From positions 55,580,001 through 55,644,000 of the forward strand of contig JAZBRS010000020.1 of assembly GCA_037176725.1 (NCBI GenBank): a stretch of 64,000 nt of DNA. The letters are read 5' to 3'. The notes below the pieces were generated by a model. It searched no databases, was not told the origin of the DNA, and saw only the letters and a program-made list of their open reading frames with translations. This stretch comes from Posidonia oceanica. Its lineage: Eukaryota > Streptophyta > Magnoliopsida > Alismatales > Posidoniaceae. Of this stretch, positions 20,772 to 30,666 are shown piece by piece (position 1 is the first letter of the stretch; each line of letters starts with the position of its first letter). The position numbers and the translations under genes were made by a program.

Positions 20772-21239
20772 GCTGCATTTGACAAAATCAAGCAGCTCCT
20801 GATCAAGCCTCTTGTTTTGGTTCCTCCCACGCTAGGGAGATTTCTGCTTCTCTACCTTTGTACCACGCAGCATTCCATGGGCACTGTCTTGGGCCAGCAT
20901 GACGAATCTGGTAGAAAGGAGCACACCATCTATTACCTGAGCAAGAAATTCAATGATTGCGAAGCCAGGTATAGCACAATGGAGAAGACCTGCTTATCCC
21001 TCTTCTGGGCTACACAGAAGCTGAGGCACTATATGATGATGTATCCAGTCCGGCTTCTATGCCGACATGACCCCATCAAGTTCCTCTTCCAAAAGCCGGC
21101 CATGGTGGGCAGATGCGTTAAGTGGCAGGTGTTGTTGTCTCAGTACGACATCACCTTCGTCACGCAGCGAGCCATGAAGGGCCAAGCCATGGCAGATCAC
21201 CTTGCTGATTTTCCCTTGCTTGAGTACCAGCCTCTCTAG
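20772..21239 (+). pseudogene. RNH: Element A RNase H (Ty3/gypsy type)
   Basis: Degrades the RNA strand of the RNA-DNA hybrid. Follows RT in frame, after a TAG. Recognisable parts are AAFDKIKQLL, then KEHTIYYLSKKFNDCEARYS near 20920 and EKTCLSLFWATQKLRHYM. In this lineage this first RNase H is usually degenerate and acts as a connection domain, with the second copy catalytic. It ends with a TAG at 21237. Confidence 0.8.
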
Positions 21240-21715
21240 ACGCAGTTCCCGGATGAGGACATCCTTTTTGCAATGGAGGACTCTGGCGAGGAGGACCCTG
21301 AAGACCAAGAGCAGTGGCAACTGTACTTTGATGGCGCTATCAACAAGAAGGGTCGAGGCATAGGCGCAGTGCTAGTAACACTGCAGGGACAGATGATCCC
21401 TTTTGCAAGGAAGTTAACCTTCAAATGCACCAATAACGAGGCAGAATATGAAGCATGCATTATGGGATTGAAGGTCGCCCTCGAGCATGAGGCGTAGAAG
21501 CTGCATGTCTACGGCGATGCCATGCTGGTGATTTCCCAAGTGAATGGCGATTGGAGAACAAAGGATCCAAAGCTTGTGCCATATCACAAACACCTGCTGC
21601 AGCTGATAGAAGAATTTGCAAGCATCCACTTCTCGTTCATGAACAGGGCAAGGAATGCATATGTAGATGCGCTAGCAACCTTGGCGTCCTGGCTCCGCAT
21701 ACCTAAGACTGTACA
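21240..21715 (+). pseudogene. aRNH: Element A second, archaeal-type RNase H
   Basis: A second RNase H directly downstream is diagnostic of Tat/Ogre elements. Motifs: WQLYFDGAINKKGRGIGAVL near 21316 (first Asp), NNEAEYEACIMGLKVALE near 21432 (Glu), VYGDAMLVISQVNGDW near 21510 (second Asp) and ARNAYVDALATLAS near 21650 (last Asp). All four acidic positions are present. The TAG at 21495 replaces a probable CAG between Glu and the second Asp. A frameshift near 21715 follows. Confidence 0.88.
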
Positions 21716-23038
21716 GTGGATGTATCAGTTACTTACATAGAGCAGCCTGCGCATTGCATGAGGATAGAGGAGATAGATCCAGCAGAAGAGCAGCCTTGGT
21801 ACCATGATATAAAAGTCTTCCTGGAGTCCAGTGGCATCCCGGCTGGTACCTCAACAGCAGATAAAAGAACTTTGGCGCGTCTGGCATCGAAGTATGTGTT
21901 AGGAGCAGGGAAGTTGTACAGAAGATCGTATAATCAGATACTCCTACGTTGCCTGAGCAAGCTAGAGGCCGACATGCTGATGCTTCAAGCTCATGCAAGG
22001 ACTTGCGGCCCTTATATGAACAGCGTGTTGCTGGCCAAGAAGATCATGTTGCAAGGCTACTTCTGGTCAACCATGGAGGCAGACTGCTGCCAGTTTGTGC
22101 ATAGATGCCACAACTTCCAGATCCATGGTAACTTTATTCACGCTCCCCCACACGAGTTGCACAATATGTCGTTGCCATGGCCCTTCTCCACCTAGGGGAT
22201 TGATGTCATCGGTGCTATACACCCTGCTGCTTCAAATGGTCATCGCTTCATTCTGGTGGCAATAGACTACTTCACCAAGTGGGTGGAAGCAACCTCCTAC
22301 AAAGCAGTCACAGCCGCGGTGATAGAGAAATTCATCAGAAACAACATCGTCGCTCGGTACGGGGTCCCACATGCTATCATCTCTGACAACGGCTCAAACT
22401 TCATTGTGAAGAGGATCGAGGAATACCTGCAAAATCTCCAGATCAAGCATCACAGATCCTCGCCCTATCAGTCGCAGATGAATGGAGTAGTGGAGTCTGC
22501 CAACAAAAACATTGTGAAAATAATGAAGAAGATGGCAGTAACCCACAAGGATTGGCATGATAAGCTCCCGTACGCACTCTGGGCGTACAAGACATCAGTT
22601 CGGACATTGACAAGAGCCACCCCGTACTCACTAGCGTACGGCATGGAGGCAGTGCTACCTGTCGAAGTAGAGATCCCCTCGTTGCGGATCCAACGGGATG
22701 CTGAGCTGCAAGAAGCAGAGTGGATCGAGGATCGCTACGTCCAGCTCAACCTGATTGACAAGCACAGATTGCAAGCAATGCACAACGCTCGCTGCTACCA
22801 GAAGCGGATGGCCAGAGCGTATCTGAAGAAAGTGCAGCCCAGAAGCTTCCAGCCAGGAGATCTCGTCTTGCAAGCCATCCACCTACCAGACGGTCGAGGC
22901 AAATTCTGACCCAACTGGCACGGCCCCTTTGTTGTCAAGCAGGCCTTCTCTGGCGGCGTAGCAGTTCTTGAGGACATGGACCAAACTAGTCAGTCAGAGC
23001 CGGTCAACGCATGCTACCTCAAGAAGTACTATCAGTAG
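21716..23038 (+). pseudogene. IN: Element A integrase
   Basis: Inserts element DNA into the genome. The HHCC-type zinc region is partly decayed: HARTCGPYMN lacks the usual G-H-x2 spelling, and CCQFVHRCHNFQIHG carries the C-x2-C remnant. The core begins GIDVIGAI after a TAG at 22193 and has AIDYFTKWVEA (first Asp, about 22262), SDNGSNF (second Asp, about 22382) and the Glu of NGVVESANKNIV (about 22490). The C-terminal part has GDLVLQ, then a TGA at 22907 (probable CGA) and PNWHGPFVVK. It ends in NACYLKKYYQ and TAG. No chromodomain follows. Confidence 0.92.
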
Positions 23039-24322
23039 TTCGGCCCTCGCCTTGCATAGCATTCTCTCCCGTCCTATCCTTTGCATTCTCATCACCTTTG
23101 TACATTCTTGTGCATTCCAACTCTGCCCCTCTACATTCTTGCACCCTTTGCACATATCCATGCGTTTTCACCTCTTTCGGCATATCTCATTCAAAATCCA
23201 AAAAAATCTTCAGCAAAAATCATGCATTGCATTCGGCCCGAAGATGAAATTGGATGTGCTTGCCTACTCTGGAAAGAGTCTACCCTACCTCACCTGACAC
23301 TACTTAGATGTCTTAGCTAGTGAGGGAGCCACCCTTCAAGTGAGAACAAGCGACATACTCAAACCCCCTAGGACTTACACCTCCCGAGGGAGATAAAATG
23401 CTAGGGTGTGAGCAATAAAAGAATATATGTCTAAGCATGGGCGCAAAAGAAAAAAGTAAGCAAATAGAAGCCGAAGACAGAAGTGGGCCCTAGAGATAGA
23501 GGCATGCAACGTAACCTCATCCCTCCAACTTCCCTTGGAGAGGAGCCGAAGTTCGCGCCTGGCAAACCCACAAGTCCTGCAGGGCCTAGCCACCCCTCGC
23601 TAGCAAGCAGCTCCCCAACTTCAAACCAGGTGCCCGTTACATCCAAGTTAGGGATAGGGGAAACCTACACGCCTGTAAGGGAGCTAAAGAAGCAAATATG
23701 AAAAGAGTAGGTGTAGGTCCTTGAGAGTTTGGCATGAAGCCTGTCCTCACTACACCACCACCCAAGCACCGCGAATACCCCTTCCAGAGCACCACCAACA
23801 AGTTACGAGTTTGAGTAGAGTCCAATGAGTCAGGGACCACTCTCTTCCTCTGTAGTAGGCGCTAAGCACTCCGTATGCTGAGGGCTACACAATATCAGAA
23901 AATCATGCATATATCCACAGCATCTATCGTAAATCATGCACATATCTATGCATATCGGTCACAAACCACGCATACATGCACAACGACAATCATTCCCTCT
24001 TCTTTAGCTTCCCGCTCTGCGATACTTGGCTCGACACTGAGGCAGTACTTCAGTCAAGCACACGTCGACCACCTTCAAGCCATGCTGGTCCAGAGCTCCT
24101 ACCAGCCTTCTCCTGCACAAACAGAGTCGCCTATTGCTTGAATGTGCTTAATATCTGCGTTTGAATGCCAACTGTTGAACATGTTTAACTGCTTTGCTAG
24201 CATTGAAATATGCCCTTTATCAGCCAGAGGTTACATGCTTGCACCCCATCTGACAAACTGCATCTTTGGCCATAAGTACCTGAAAATTCTGCATCAACTG
24301 CCCGTGGTCTCCCTCCCACGTA
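23039..24322 (+). other. Noncoding region between integrase and downstream ORF of A
   Basis: No supported gene. Around 23480-23700 is sequence with gapped similarity in layout to the 44860-45240 region of C, where gag-only elements also keep an A/G-rich conserved segment. 23880-23980 has repeated 'catgcatatatc'-like words also seen at 16850-16930 in B. It ends just before the ATG at 24323. Confidence 0.5.
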
Positions 24323-25159
24323 ATGGGTTACCCTACTCTAGTAATCCCCATGCATTGCTCTGAGACCCTGCGCGAGTGGATTAGCAAGCTCGCCGAGGGT
24401 GACCGCCAGAGGTTGCGCACCTGGGGCATACCGTCCAAGCTTCTAAAGGCTGTTGACGTGGAAGTGAGCCGACATCTCATATGCGCTGCTGCAAGATTCT
24501 GGAAGCCAGTGCATCATGTCTTCCGTTTCGAGAGGACAGAGCTGACGCCTATGCAACAAGAAGTATGCCTGATCTGCGGCTTCTCTAGGATCATGGGACC
24601 GATGGTCTTCATGTGGCGTGACGGCTATGCTGCAGCTTTGAGCCAGCTAACTGGGCTCTCCACAGTGCACTGCCAGCAAAGATTAGTCTGCAACAGCAGG
24701 ACTGCGCCCATGCTCCGCCTGGCATACTTCGATGAAGTTGCAAACAAGCTTGCCGAGCTAGGAGACGAGCTATGGCTTCGGGGTTTTATTACCTGTTTCC
24801 TGGGTGAGCTAATATTCAGCCACGGCCGGATGACAGTAGTAATGGAGGTCATCGAGATTGCAGTCGCCGTGACAACCCAGCAACTTGACCTGGCACCGGT
24901 TATCCTAGCAGAGACCTATCGTGCACTGGATTGCGTCTCACACCGCTGCCGTCACTTCTACAGCTGCGGAATACTCGTGCAGATCTGGTTAGCCATACAC
25001 CTAGAGATGGATATTATGCACCTCCAGAGGCATTCCATCGAAACATACTGCAGTAGCGGCCATGCAAGGACCATCATGCGTGTCCCAGAAGAGTATGAGA
25101 AGTTGTCCAAGCTGACGGATGATGTAGTTGACTTGGCGTATCATCCCATCCGCAGTTGA
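24323..25159 (+). CDS. DUF7745 / plant-mobile-domain-like protein carried by element A
   Basis: 278 residues in one uninterrupted frame, the longest intact frame in element A. The N-terminus has LREWISKLAEGDRQRLRTWG; then FWKPVHHVFRFERTELTP, FLGELIFSHGR and LDLAPVILAETYRAL, with VQIWLAIHLEMD further on. The pattern of an aromatic 'F-R-F..ELTP' segment and 'P-x-I-L-A-E-T' followed by 'Q-I-W' is that of the DUF7745/plant mobile domain family, proteins of unknown biochemistry often linked to transposons. The frame stops at 25157, but related coding continues in another frame to about 25550 (ARDMRLVVLPEFTKG), so the original protein was longer. It lies on the sense strand, 1.3 kb after integrase. 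Confidence 0.7.
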   Translation: MGYPTLVIPMHCSETLREWISKLAEGDRQRLRTWGIPSKLLKAVDVEVSRHLICAAARFWKPVHHVFRFERTELTPMQQEVCLICGFSRIMGPMVFMWRDGYAAALSQLTGLSTVHCQQRLVCNSRTAPMLRLAYFDEVANKLAELGDELWLRGFITCFLGELIFSHGRMTVVMEVIEIAVAVTTQQLDLAPVILAETYRALDCVSHRCRHFYSCGILVQIWLAIHLEMDIMHLQRHSIETYCSSGHARTIMRVPEEYEKLSKLTDDVVDLAYHPIRS

Positions 25160-25560
25160 GCCATTCACCGTGTTTCTTGGTGCCCGCGACATGCGACTCG
25201 TGGTGCTGCCAGAGTTCACCAAAGGTGTGGAATACCACCCCATCTAAGTCATGCAGCAGTTTGGCTTTCAGCAAGGCGCCTTTGTCGATAGCACTGTGCC
25301 CTACCTCTTGCAGCCCTAACCTCTCAACTCAACAGCTGCCACAGCAGAACTAGCAGACTTGATGCAGCACAGGGTGCAATCGATAGACATTATAGCTGTC
25401 CAGGGCTCAGGATGCACTCCTGAGTATGTCACTGAAGTGTAGGGACTCTGGCCTATCAACGAGATCCCGCCTGGCGCCCCCTAGTTCCCTGACTCTAGGA
25501 AGTCCAAGAAGGCCCGAATCAGCTACGGCATCTGTGCAGCTACCTGCTTTTAGTCTTTTT
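25160..25560 (+). pseudogene. Broken C-terminal part of the DUF7745-like ORF
   Basis: After the TGA at 25157, a shifted frame gives EPFTVFLGARDMRLVVLPEF, QQFGFQQGAFVDSTVPYLL and SIDIIAVQGSGCTPEYV, with stops in between. The tail (INEIPPGAP, RKSKKA) matches a short stretch in C near 45245-45330 (ISEIPTEAP, RRSKNA) and D near 56335-56405. C and D therefore keep only the end of this ORF. Confidence 0.6.
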
Positions 25561-25945
25561 GAATCATGCTGTAACTTTTGGCCTGGCATAGGCATGTAAT
25601 TAAAGTTCAATCAATGCAAAGATGTGTTATGTCATCAGATTGTGTCGCATGCCCTGCATTTTGCATATCTGTTCCTGCCAGGATGCTGCAGGAAACATAT
25701 CAAGCATTTCAGAGAGCCAGGAGCAGCAACCAGGACTCTCAGCACAAAGGAGCCATAGGCAAAGCCTCCCCAACAACCAAGCTATGCGTCGGAATCTCTA
25801 CAGACCCACGCCGCCAAAGCAAGCAAGACCGCAGCACTTTCGCCCAGATCATCCTCCGGGCTGGTATCCCTAACTACTCGTTTGGCAAACATGTTAGTTT
25901 TGTCTACATTTCCTCGCTTTCTTGATGCTAGGGATGCTTCGACTA
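25561..25945 (+). other. Noncoding 3' region of A before the hairpin array
   Basis: No gene seen. One decayed two-hairpin unit starts near 25857 (GGGCTGGTATCCC, then TAACTACTCG), the only clear sign in A of the unit abundant in B, C and D. Confidence 0.5.
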
Positions 25946-25975
25946 TCCCCTGGTATCATTCCTGATACTAGGGGC
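25946..25975 (+). repeat. Long inverted repeat in the 3' region of A
   Basis: CCCCTGGTATCA (25947-25958), loop TTCC, TGATACTAGGGG (25963-25974). A 12-bp stem with one wobble. The same structure is at 46038-46065 in C and 57116-57143 in D, where the stem is perfect. It looks like a simple terminator hairpin but is followed by only a short T run, in a pol II-transcribed element. Confidence 0.8.
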
Positions 25976-26039
25976 ATCTTTTTTGCTACCTTATGGTATC
26001 GCTCCCCTTTCCCTCTTCTTTTCTCTCTAGCGGCTTCGC

Positions 26040-27195
26040 TCCGTGAGGACGAAGTCCCCTGCTTATTCCCTCGTGTGAGGACAAGCCTTTGCTCGGCTCT
26101 GTGCGGACAGAGTCTTTTGCCTGTTTCCTTGTGCGAGGTCAGGCTCACTTGTTTCCTCGTGCGAGGACAAGCACTAGCGCAGGCTCCGTGCAGACGGAGT
26201 TTTTGCCTGTTTCCTCGTGCGAGGATCAGGCCTGCTTGTTCCTCGGTTGGGGACAAGCCTATGCGTGCCCCCTGGCGACTTCGCTCTATGTGGACGAAGT
26301 CTTCCGCCTGTTTCCTCTTGCGAGGTCAGGCCCCGCTTGCGTCCTCAGGCGAGGACAAGCACCTCCTGGCGACTTTGCTCCGTACGGATGAAGTCTCCCG
26401 CCTGTTTTCGCGTGTGAGGTTAGGCCCCGCTTGCTTCGTCGGGCGAGGACAAGCACCCCCCGGTGACTTCGCTCCATATGGACCAAGTCTCCCGCCTATT
26501 TCCTCGTGCGAGGTCAGGCCCCGCTTGCTTCCTCATGCGAGGACAAGCACCGCCCGGCGACTTCGCTCCGTGTGGATGATGTCCCCTGCCTGTTTCCTCA
26601 TGCGAGGTCAGGCCCGCTTGCTTCCTCGCCCAAGGACAAGCCCCCTTTTGGGAGACCTTGTTTGGTGCAAACGGAGTCTCCTGTCTGTTTCCTCGTGCGA
26701 GGATCAGCCCTGCTTGTTTCCTCGTGCGAGGACAAGCCCCTTGGGTTACTCCGTTTGGTGCGAACGAAGTCCCCTGCCTGTTTCCTCGTGCGAGGTCAGG
26801 CTTGCTTGCTCCCTCTTATGAGGACAAGCCCCTTCAGCTCTGTCTACATGGAGCCCCCCGCTTGCTTCCTCGTGCGAGGACAAGCCTTTGCTCGGTTCCA
26901 TCCTCATGGAACCCGTGCTTGTTTCCTCGGGCGAGGACAAGCACCCCCTGGCGATTTCGCTCAGTGCGGACGAAGTCCCCCGCCTACTTCCTCGTGTGAG
27001 GACAGGCCTGCTTGCTTCCTTGAGTGAGGACAAGCACCCTCTGGCGGCTTCGCTCCGTGCGAACGAAGTCCCCCGCCTGTTTCCTCGTGTGAGGATAGGC
27101 CTGCTTGCTTCCTCGGGCAAGGACAAGCTTTTGCTCGACGCCGTGTGCATGGGGTCTTTGGCTGTTTCCTCGTGTGAGGACCAGCCTTGTTTTTT
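26040..27195 (+). repeat. CCTCGTGCGAGG hairpin array of element A
   Basis: About 23 copies of CCTCG-nn-CGAGG or near variants. From about 26500 on they are mostly spaced alternately about 29 and 65 bp, giving a composite unit near 94 bp. The longer interval often holds a second inverted repeat, GACTTCG ... CGAAGTC, with an 11-nt loop (clear near 26569, 26972 and 27046). The sequence is unrelated to the two-hairpin units of B, C and D but sits at the same place. Long open frames across the array come from its composition and are not treated as genes. Confidence 0.85.
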
Positions 27196-27657
27196 CCATT
27201 TTTTCCTTTTGCTTTTGTTTGCTCTTCGGTTCAGTAGGAGAAGATGCCCCCTTCTCACGTGTGTTTTGGGTTTCTGACCCATTTTCCCCTCTCCGGACTA
27301 GCAGCCCTAACTACCCAGATGTCAAGCCCATTAGTCTTGTTTGGTGCCCCTTTTTGCACAAATTTGGACTAACCACCAAATTTCCGCATTGCATTGCGGC
27401 CTTCTTGGCGTCCCTTTGCATCAGCGCTGCATTCCTTTACCATAGCACTGTGTGGTAGATTAGCTGCAGTAGCATGCATCGCATCGGCATTCGCATTTGC
27501 ATCTACATTTGCATTTTTGCATCGCGGTAGCAAGTCATGATTTCCGGTGCATCCGCCGGATAAGTGACTCACGCCGATAGCCTCTGCGCTCCTACCAGTG
27601 TCAGAAGGGGTGTCTAGTCTACCCTGAGCAGCGGCCTCGGTCCCCTTGACCTCGCTC
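27196..27657 (+). other. Conserved 3' end of the internal region of A
   Basis: No gene. The last 150 bp contain GGTGCATCCGCCGGATAAG near 27546, able to form TCCGG...CCGGA, and a GGGGTGTCT motif. Both are kept just upstream of the polypurine tracts of C (48300-48440) and D (58870-59015). Confidence 0.6.
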
Positions 27658-27666
27658 AGGGAGGAG
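27658..27666 (+). promoter_or_regulatory. Polypurine tract of element A
   Basis: AGGGAGGAG four bases before the 3' LTR. It would prime plus-strand DNA synthesis. Matching tracts AGGGAGGGG (48443) and AAGGAGGGG (59020) occur before the LTRs of C and D. Confidence 0.8.
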
Positions 27667-27670
27667 CATC

Positions 27671-30661
27671 TGTGGACACCCCATTTTGATTGCCTAGAAG
27701 ATGGTGGATCCTCTGGAAAGCATGCTCAGGCTCAGGAATGGCTCTCTCTCTCTCTCAAACTGACCCAAATTGACCTAAAACCAAATCCCATTCCAAAACT
27801 ACCCAAAACCAACCCAAATCCCAAACCATAACTCAACCTAAGCCTTAACCAAGCCCAAAACCAAAGAAATCAGCCTTTGGCCTATTGGTTTTGTTGGACG
27901 CAGCATTAGCAGCATCCAACGTTGGATGCAGCATCTGGCACGTCCAACGTTGGACGGGCTCTGCATCAGCAGCCAACATGCCGAGACAGCCACCGCCTCT
28001 GCCAGCCTTTGGCTCACAACCTCCGTCCACCCACACTTACTACCAGTCTCCTCCACACTTACTCACCTCACTCCGGCCATCAGCTACACGCCAAGACCTA
28101 CCACCGACCTGCCATGACGTCCTCTCCTCCCCAGTGCCTCTTCTGCTCACCCAGCCACTCACTGACACCGCCGCTTGATCCTCTGCCACCACCAAGACTT
28201 CGGCGACCACCTGACATTTCCCACTTACTTCCTTGACATGCCCGCATGGCCTCCCACTCACACCGATGCCTGCCACAGCCTGCAATGCCACTGCCAATCC
28301 CCAGAACCCAACAGATGAACCCATCAAAATAGCCGACTTCACACACACGCAAAACCACCACACTTGTGCCCCAGAGAATTGAGCGACACCAGATCCAAGA
28401 GAGAATACCCACGATCCTCCCCAAGCTTTGAGCCACCTCTCCCGACCTCCCAGTGCCTCCCAGGAGCTCGCCGGAGTTGGCCTGCCGCCATCTTCCACAG
28501 CGCCGGCCGCAACAGCAAACACCACATCCGAGCTGCCAATCGGTATGCTCCCTTCACTCCTAGCTAGCACATGCACTTAGTAGCATGCTAGGATAGCTAA
28601 CACACACGCACGCCTCCTTGGTTGGCCGGAAAAGCATTGGCCACCGACCGCAAGGAGGAGGAGGTGGGTGGAGCAATCCACCTGCCCATTTCTAGCGTCA
28701 AGCATACCAACATGCTCGTCGTCACTCCCTCTTGCTTCCTAGATCCTTAGGCTCCAGCTTTGGGTTGATGTTGGCATTGATTGGGCCGTGGGAAGGCTCA
28801 ACCTATTGGACGCCCCATCTGCTGCGTCCAACGTTGGACCTGCCTTGAGGCAACATCCAATGACCTGCAATTCCTTTTTGCTTGTCCTTTTTTTTTATTT
28901 TGTTTCTGTAATACTTTAGCTTGCATGCTTTAGCTACAGTTCTATTGTAGCACGTTTTCCCCATGTTTCTAGATGCCATGCTAGGCTTGGATCCCAGTCT
29001 GGATCCATGTTTCATCCCCTTTTTTGGTCTGCTGTTATTGGGTGTTGGACGCTCGAACATAAGTGTCCAACGTTGGACGTTGTGTTTTCAGCGTCCTACG
29101 TCCCTGCATGCCTACACCTGTTTTTTTTAATGCTCTGAAGTTATGTTTATTTTGTGATATGTGTCCAATCTATGTTGCATGCCTTCAGTTCATCTATTTT
29201 CAGTAGTTCACATGCATGTTTAATGGCTTTATTCTGAGCTTAGTTCCCTTTGCAAATTAATCTATTGTCTGTCTACGTTGGCTGCTAGGATCCCAGCGTC
29301 CAACGTTGGACGCTGGTGTATCCCACGTCCTACGCCTCTACTTGCTTGCATGCTTTGCAATACTTGAATGATGCCTCCCTTTTGGTTTGTTTCTTCATCT
29401 ATGCATGTGTATGTCTTGTCCTAGCATGCCTTCTGTTGTTTAGATGAATGCCTTAGGGTTTTCCTTGCTCAGCCTTCATTGCAGGTTGCTGTGCTATCTT
29501 CTTGTGTTAGCCGCTGAGATCTTAGTGTCCAACATTGGACGCTAATGATCACAGCATCTAACACCTCCTGTCAGTTTAAAACCATCTTTTAACTTGCATT
29601 TGATCTCTGGGTTTTTGTGCCTCGATCCTTTAGTGTGGTTTGCCTGCCCATGACCTTTTCATTGCATTAAAAATTGCATGTTTGCCAAATTGCATGGTTT
29701 CTGCAGGTTTTGCCTCTCTCTATGTTGGACGCCTGGATCCCCACGTCCAACATTGGACGCAAGCTTTCCAGCATCCAACGCTTTATGCTGGCTGAATTCT
29801 GACTTAAGTCGTCGCTTTTGTTTTGCTTGCTGTTTTTTTGCGTTTTATCACCTATGCATGCTGCCAGACCCTTGTTTTCAGTTTTGCGCCTTGCATTGCA
29901 TGCTTTCCTGTAGTTTTCTACGTCGACTTTCTTTCCCCTTTGCATGTCACTTGTATCGTGTGGTTTTATTTGGCTTTCTTGCCCTTGTTCGTTTTCCCCT
30001 TTGCATGTCGACTTGCATTGTGTGGTTTTACCGGTGTTTTGTTTTATCGCTTGCATTTGCATTAGGGCAGTGATGCTTACTGCCTGGAGTTCTCACGAAC
30101 CAGGGTTCACCTAGTTCGGAACACAGATAGCGCTGCTGAGCACATAGGATGCACGTTTAATTTCCCATCCATGGCATTTAGGCATTCAAGCACACCTTTT
30201 AGCAACCATAGCATGGCATTAGTATCTATCGCCCTCGAGCGTACAGTTAAAAGCAAGTAATTACCGACATTCCTGCACATGCGAGTGAGAAAGCCTAGAA
30301 AGACCGATTCCTCGAGCGTGTCGAGGGTGCCTAACACCTTCCCCGCACGTAACAGGAGTCCTTACCCTTCTCTGGGCCGCATCGACCTTGTGTCGCGCAT
30401 TTGCATTGTTTTCGCATGCTTTCTAATTGCATTAGCTTTCTTTGCACGTTCCTTATTTGCTTTTCCTAGTTTTTTCGATTTTAATAAAATTAGGTGGCGA
30501 CTCGCTTTTTCCTTTTCTCATTTGATTTTCATCCCTATTTTCGGTGTCTTTTGAGTTGAGTTTCCTCCTTGGATTCACCTGCATATAGTGAACCTAGTTC
30601 CTATCGGTGCATGCGAGCTTTGGTATTGTGCATGGACGATCTGAATTTCGGGATTACTACA
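27671..30661 (+). repeat. Right LTR of element A (2991 bp)
   Basis: Collinear with 1070-4024 from TGTGGACACC to ATTACTACA and followed by ATTAG. It carries GTTGGACGC modules near 27892, 28805, 29044, 29275, 29505 and 29724, and the TAACACCTTCCCCGC block near 30332. Compared with the left LTR it has an extra module copy near 27900 and many C/T and G/A differences. Confidence 0.93.
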
Positions 30662-30666
30662 ATTAG
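30662..30666 (+). repeat. Target site duplication of element A, right copy (ATTAG)
   Basis: Matches 1065-1069. Confidence 0.93.

Larger units (their letters stand above)
1070..30661 (+). mobile_element. Element A: Tat-lineage Ty3/gypsy retrotransposon, degenerate, interrupted by element B
   Basis: A complete but decayed LTR retrotransposon. It spans 29592 bp as found, or 20973 bp once element B and one copy of its target duplication are removed. In order: left LTR, tRNA-Arg PBS, structured leader, gag-PR in one frame, linker with a minisatellite, RT, RNase H, second (archaeal-type) RNase H, integrase, a downstream DUF7745-like ORF, a hairpin array, a polypurine tract and the right LTR. The second RNase H, the tRNA-Arg primer and the absence of a chromodomain place it in the Tat (Ogre-like) lineage. 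Frameshifts near 8600, 19730, 20301 and 21715 and many TAG codons make it inactive. About 14 differences in the first 180 bp of the two LTRs, mostly transitions, show it is not recent. Confidence 0.95.

Noticed and set aside
5203..23038. UAG readthrough or reassignment as the reason for many TAG codons
   Set aside because: TAGs occur at scattered positions that are CAG in sister copies, frameshifts and TAA/TGA stops coexist with them, and CHG deamination explains the bias.
25922..26821. A 299-codon open frame, plus others over 100 codons, across 25922-27282 on both strands
   Set aside because: They lie on the hairpin array, are open in several frames at once because of the repeat composition, and have no domain. 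The repeats explain them.
26040..27195. CRISPR-like pattern of short palindromic repeats with spacers
   Set aside because: Repeats are only 12 bp and variable, the spacers are themselves repeated, and the context is a plant retrotransposon.
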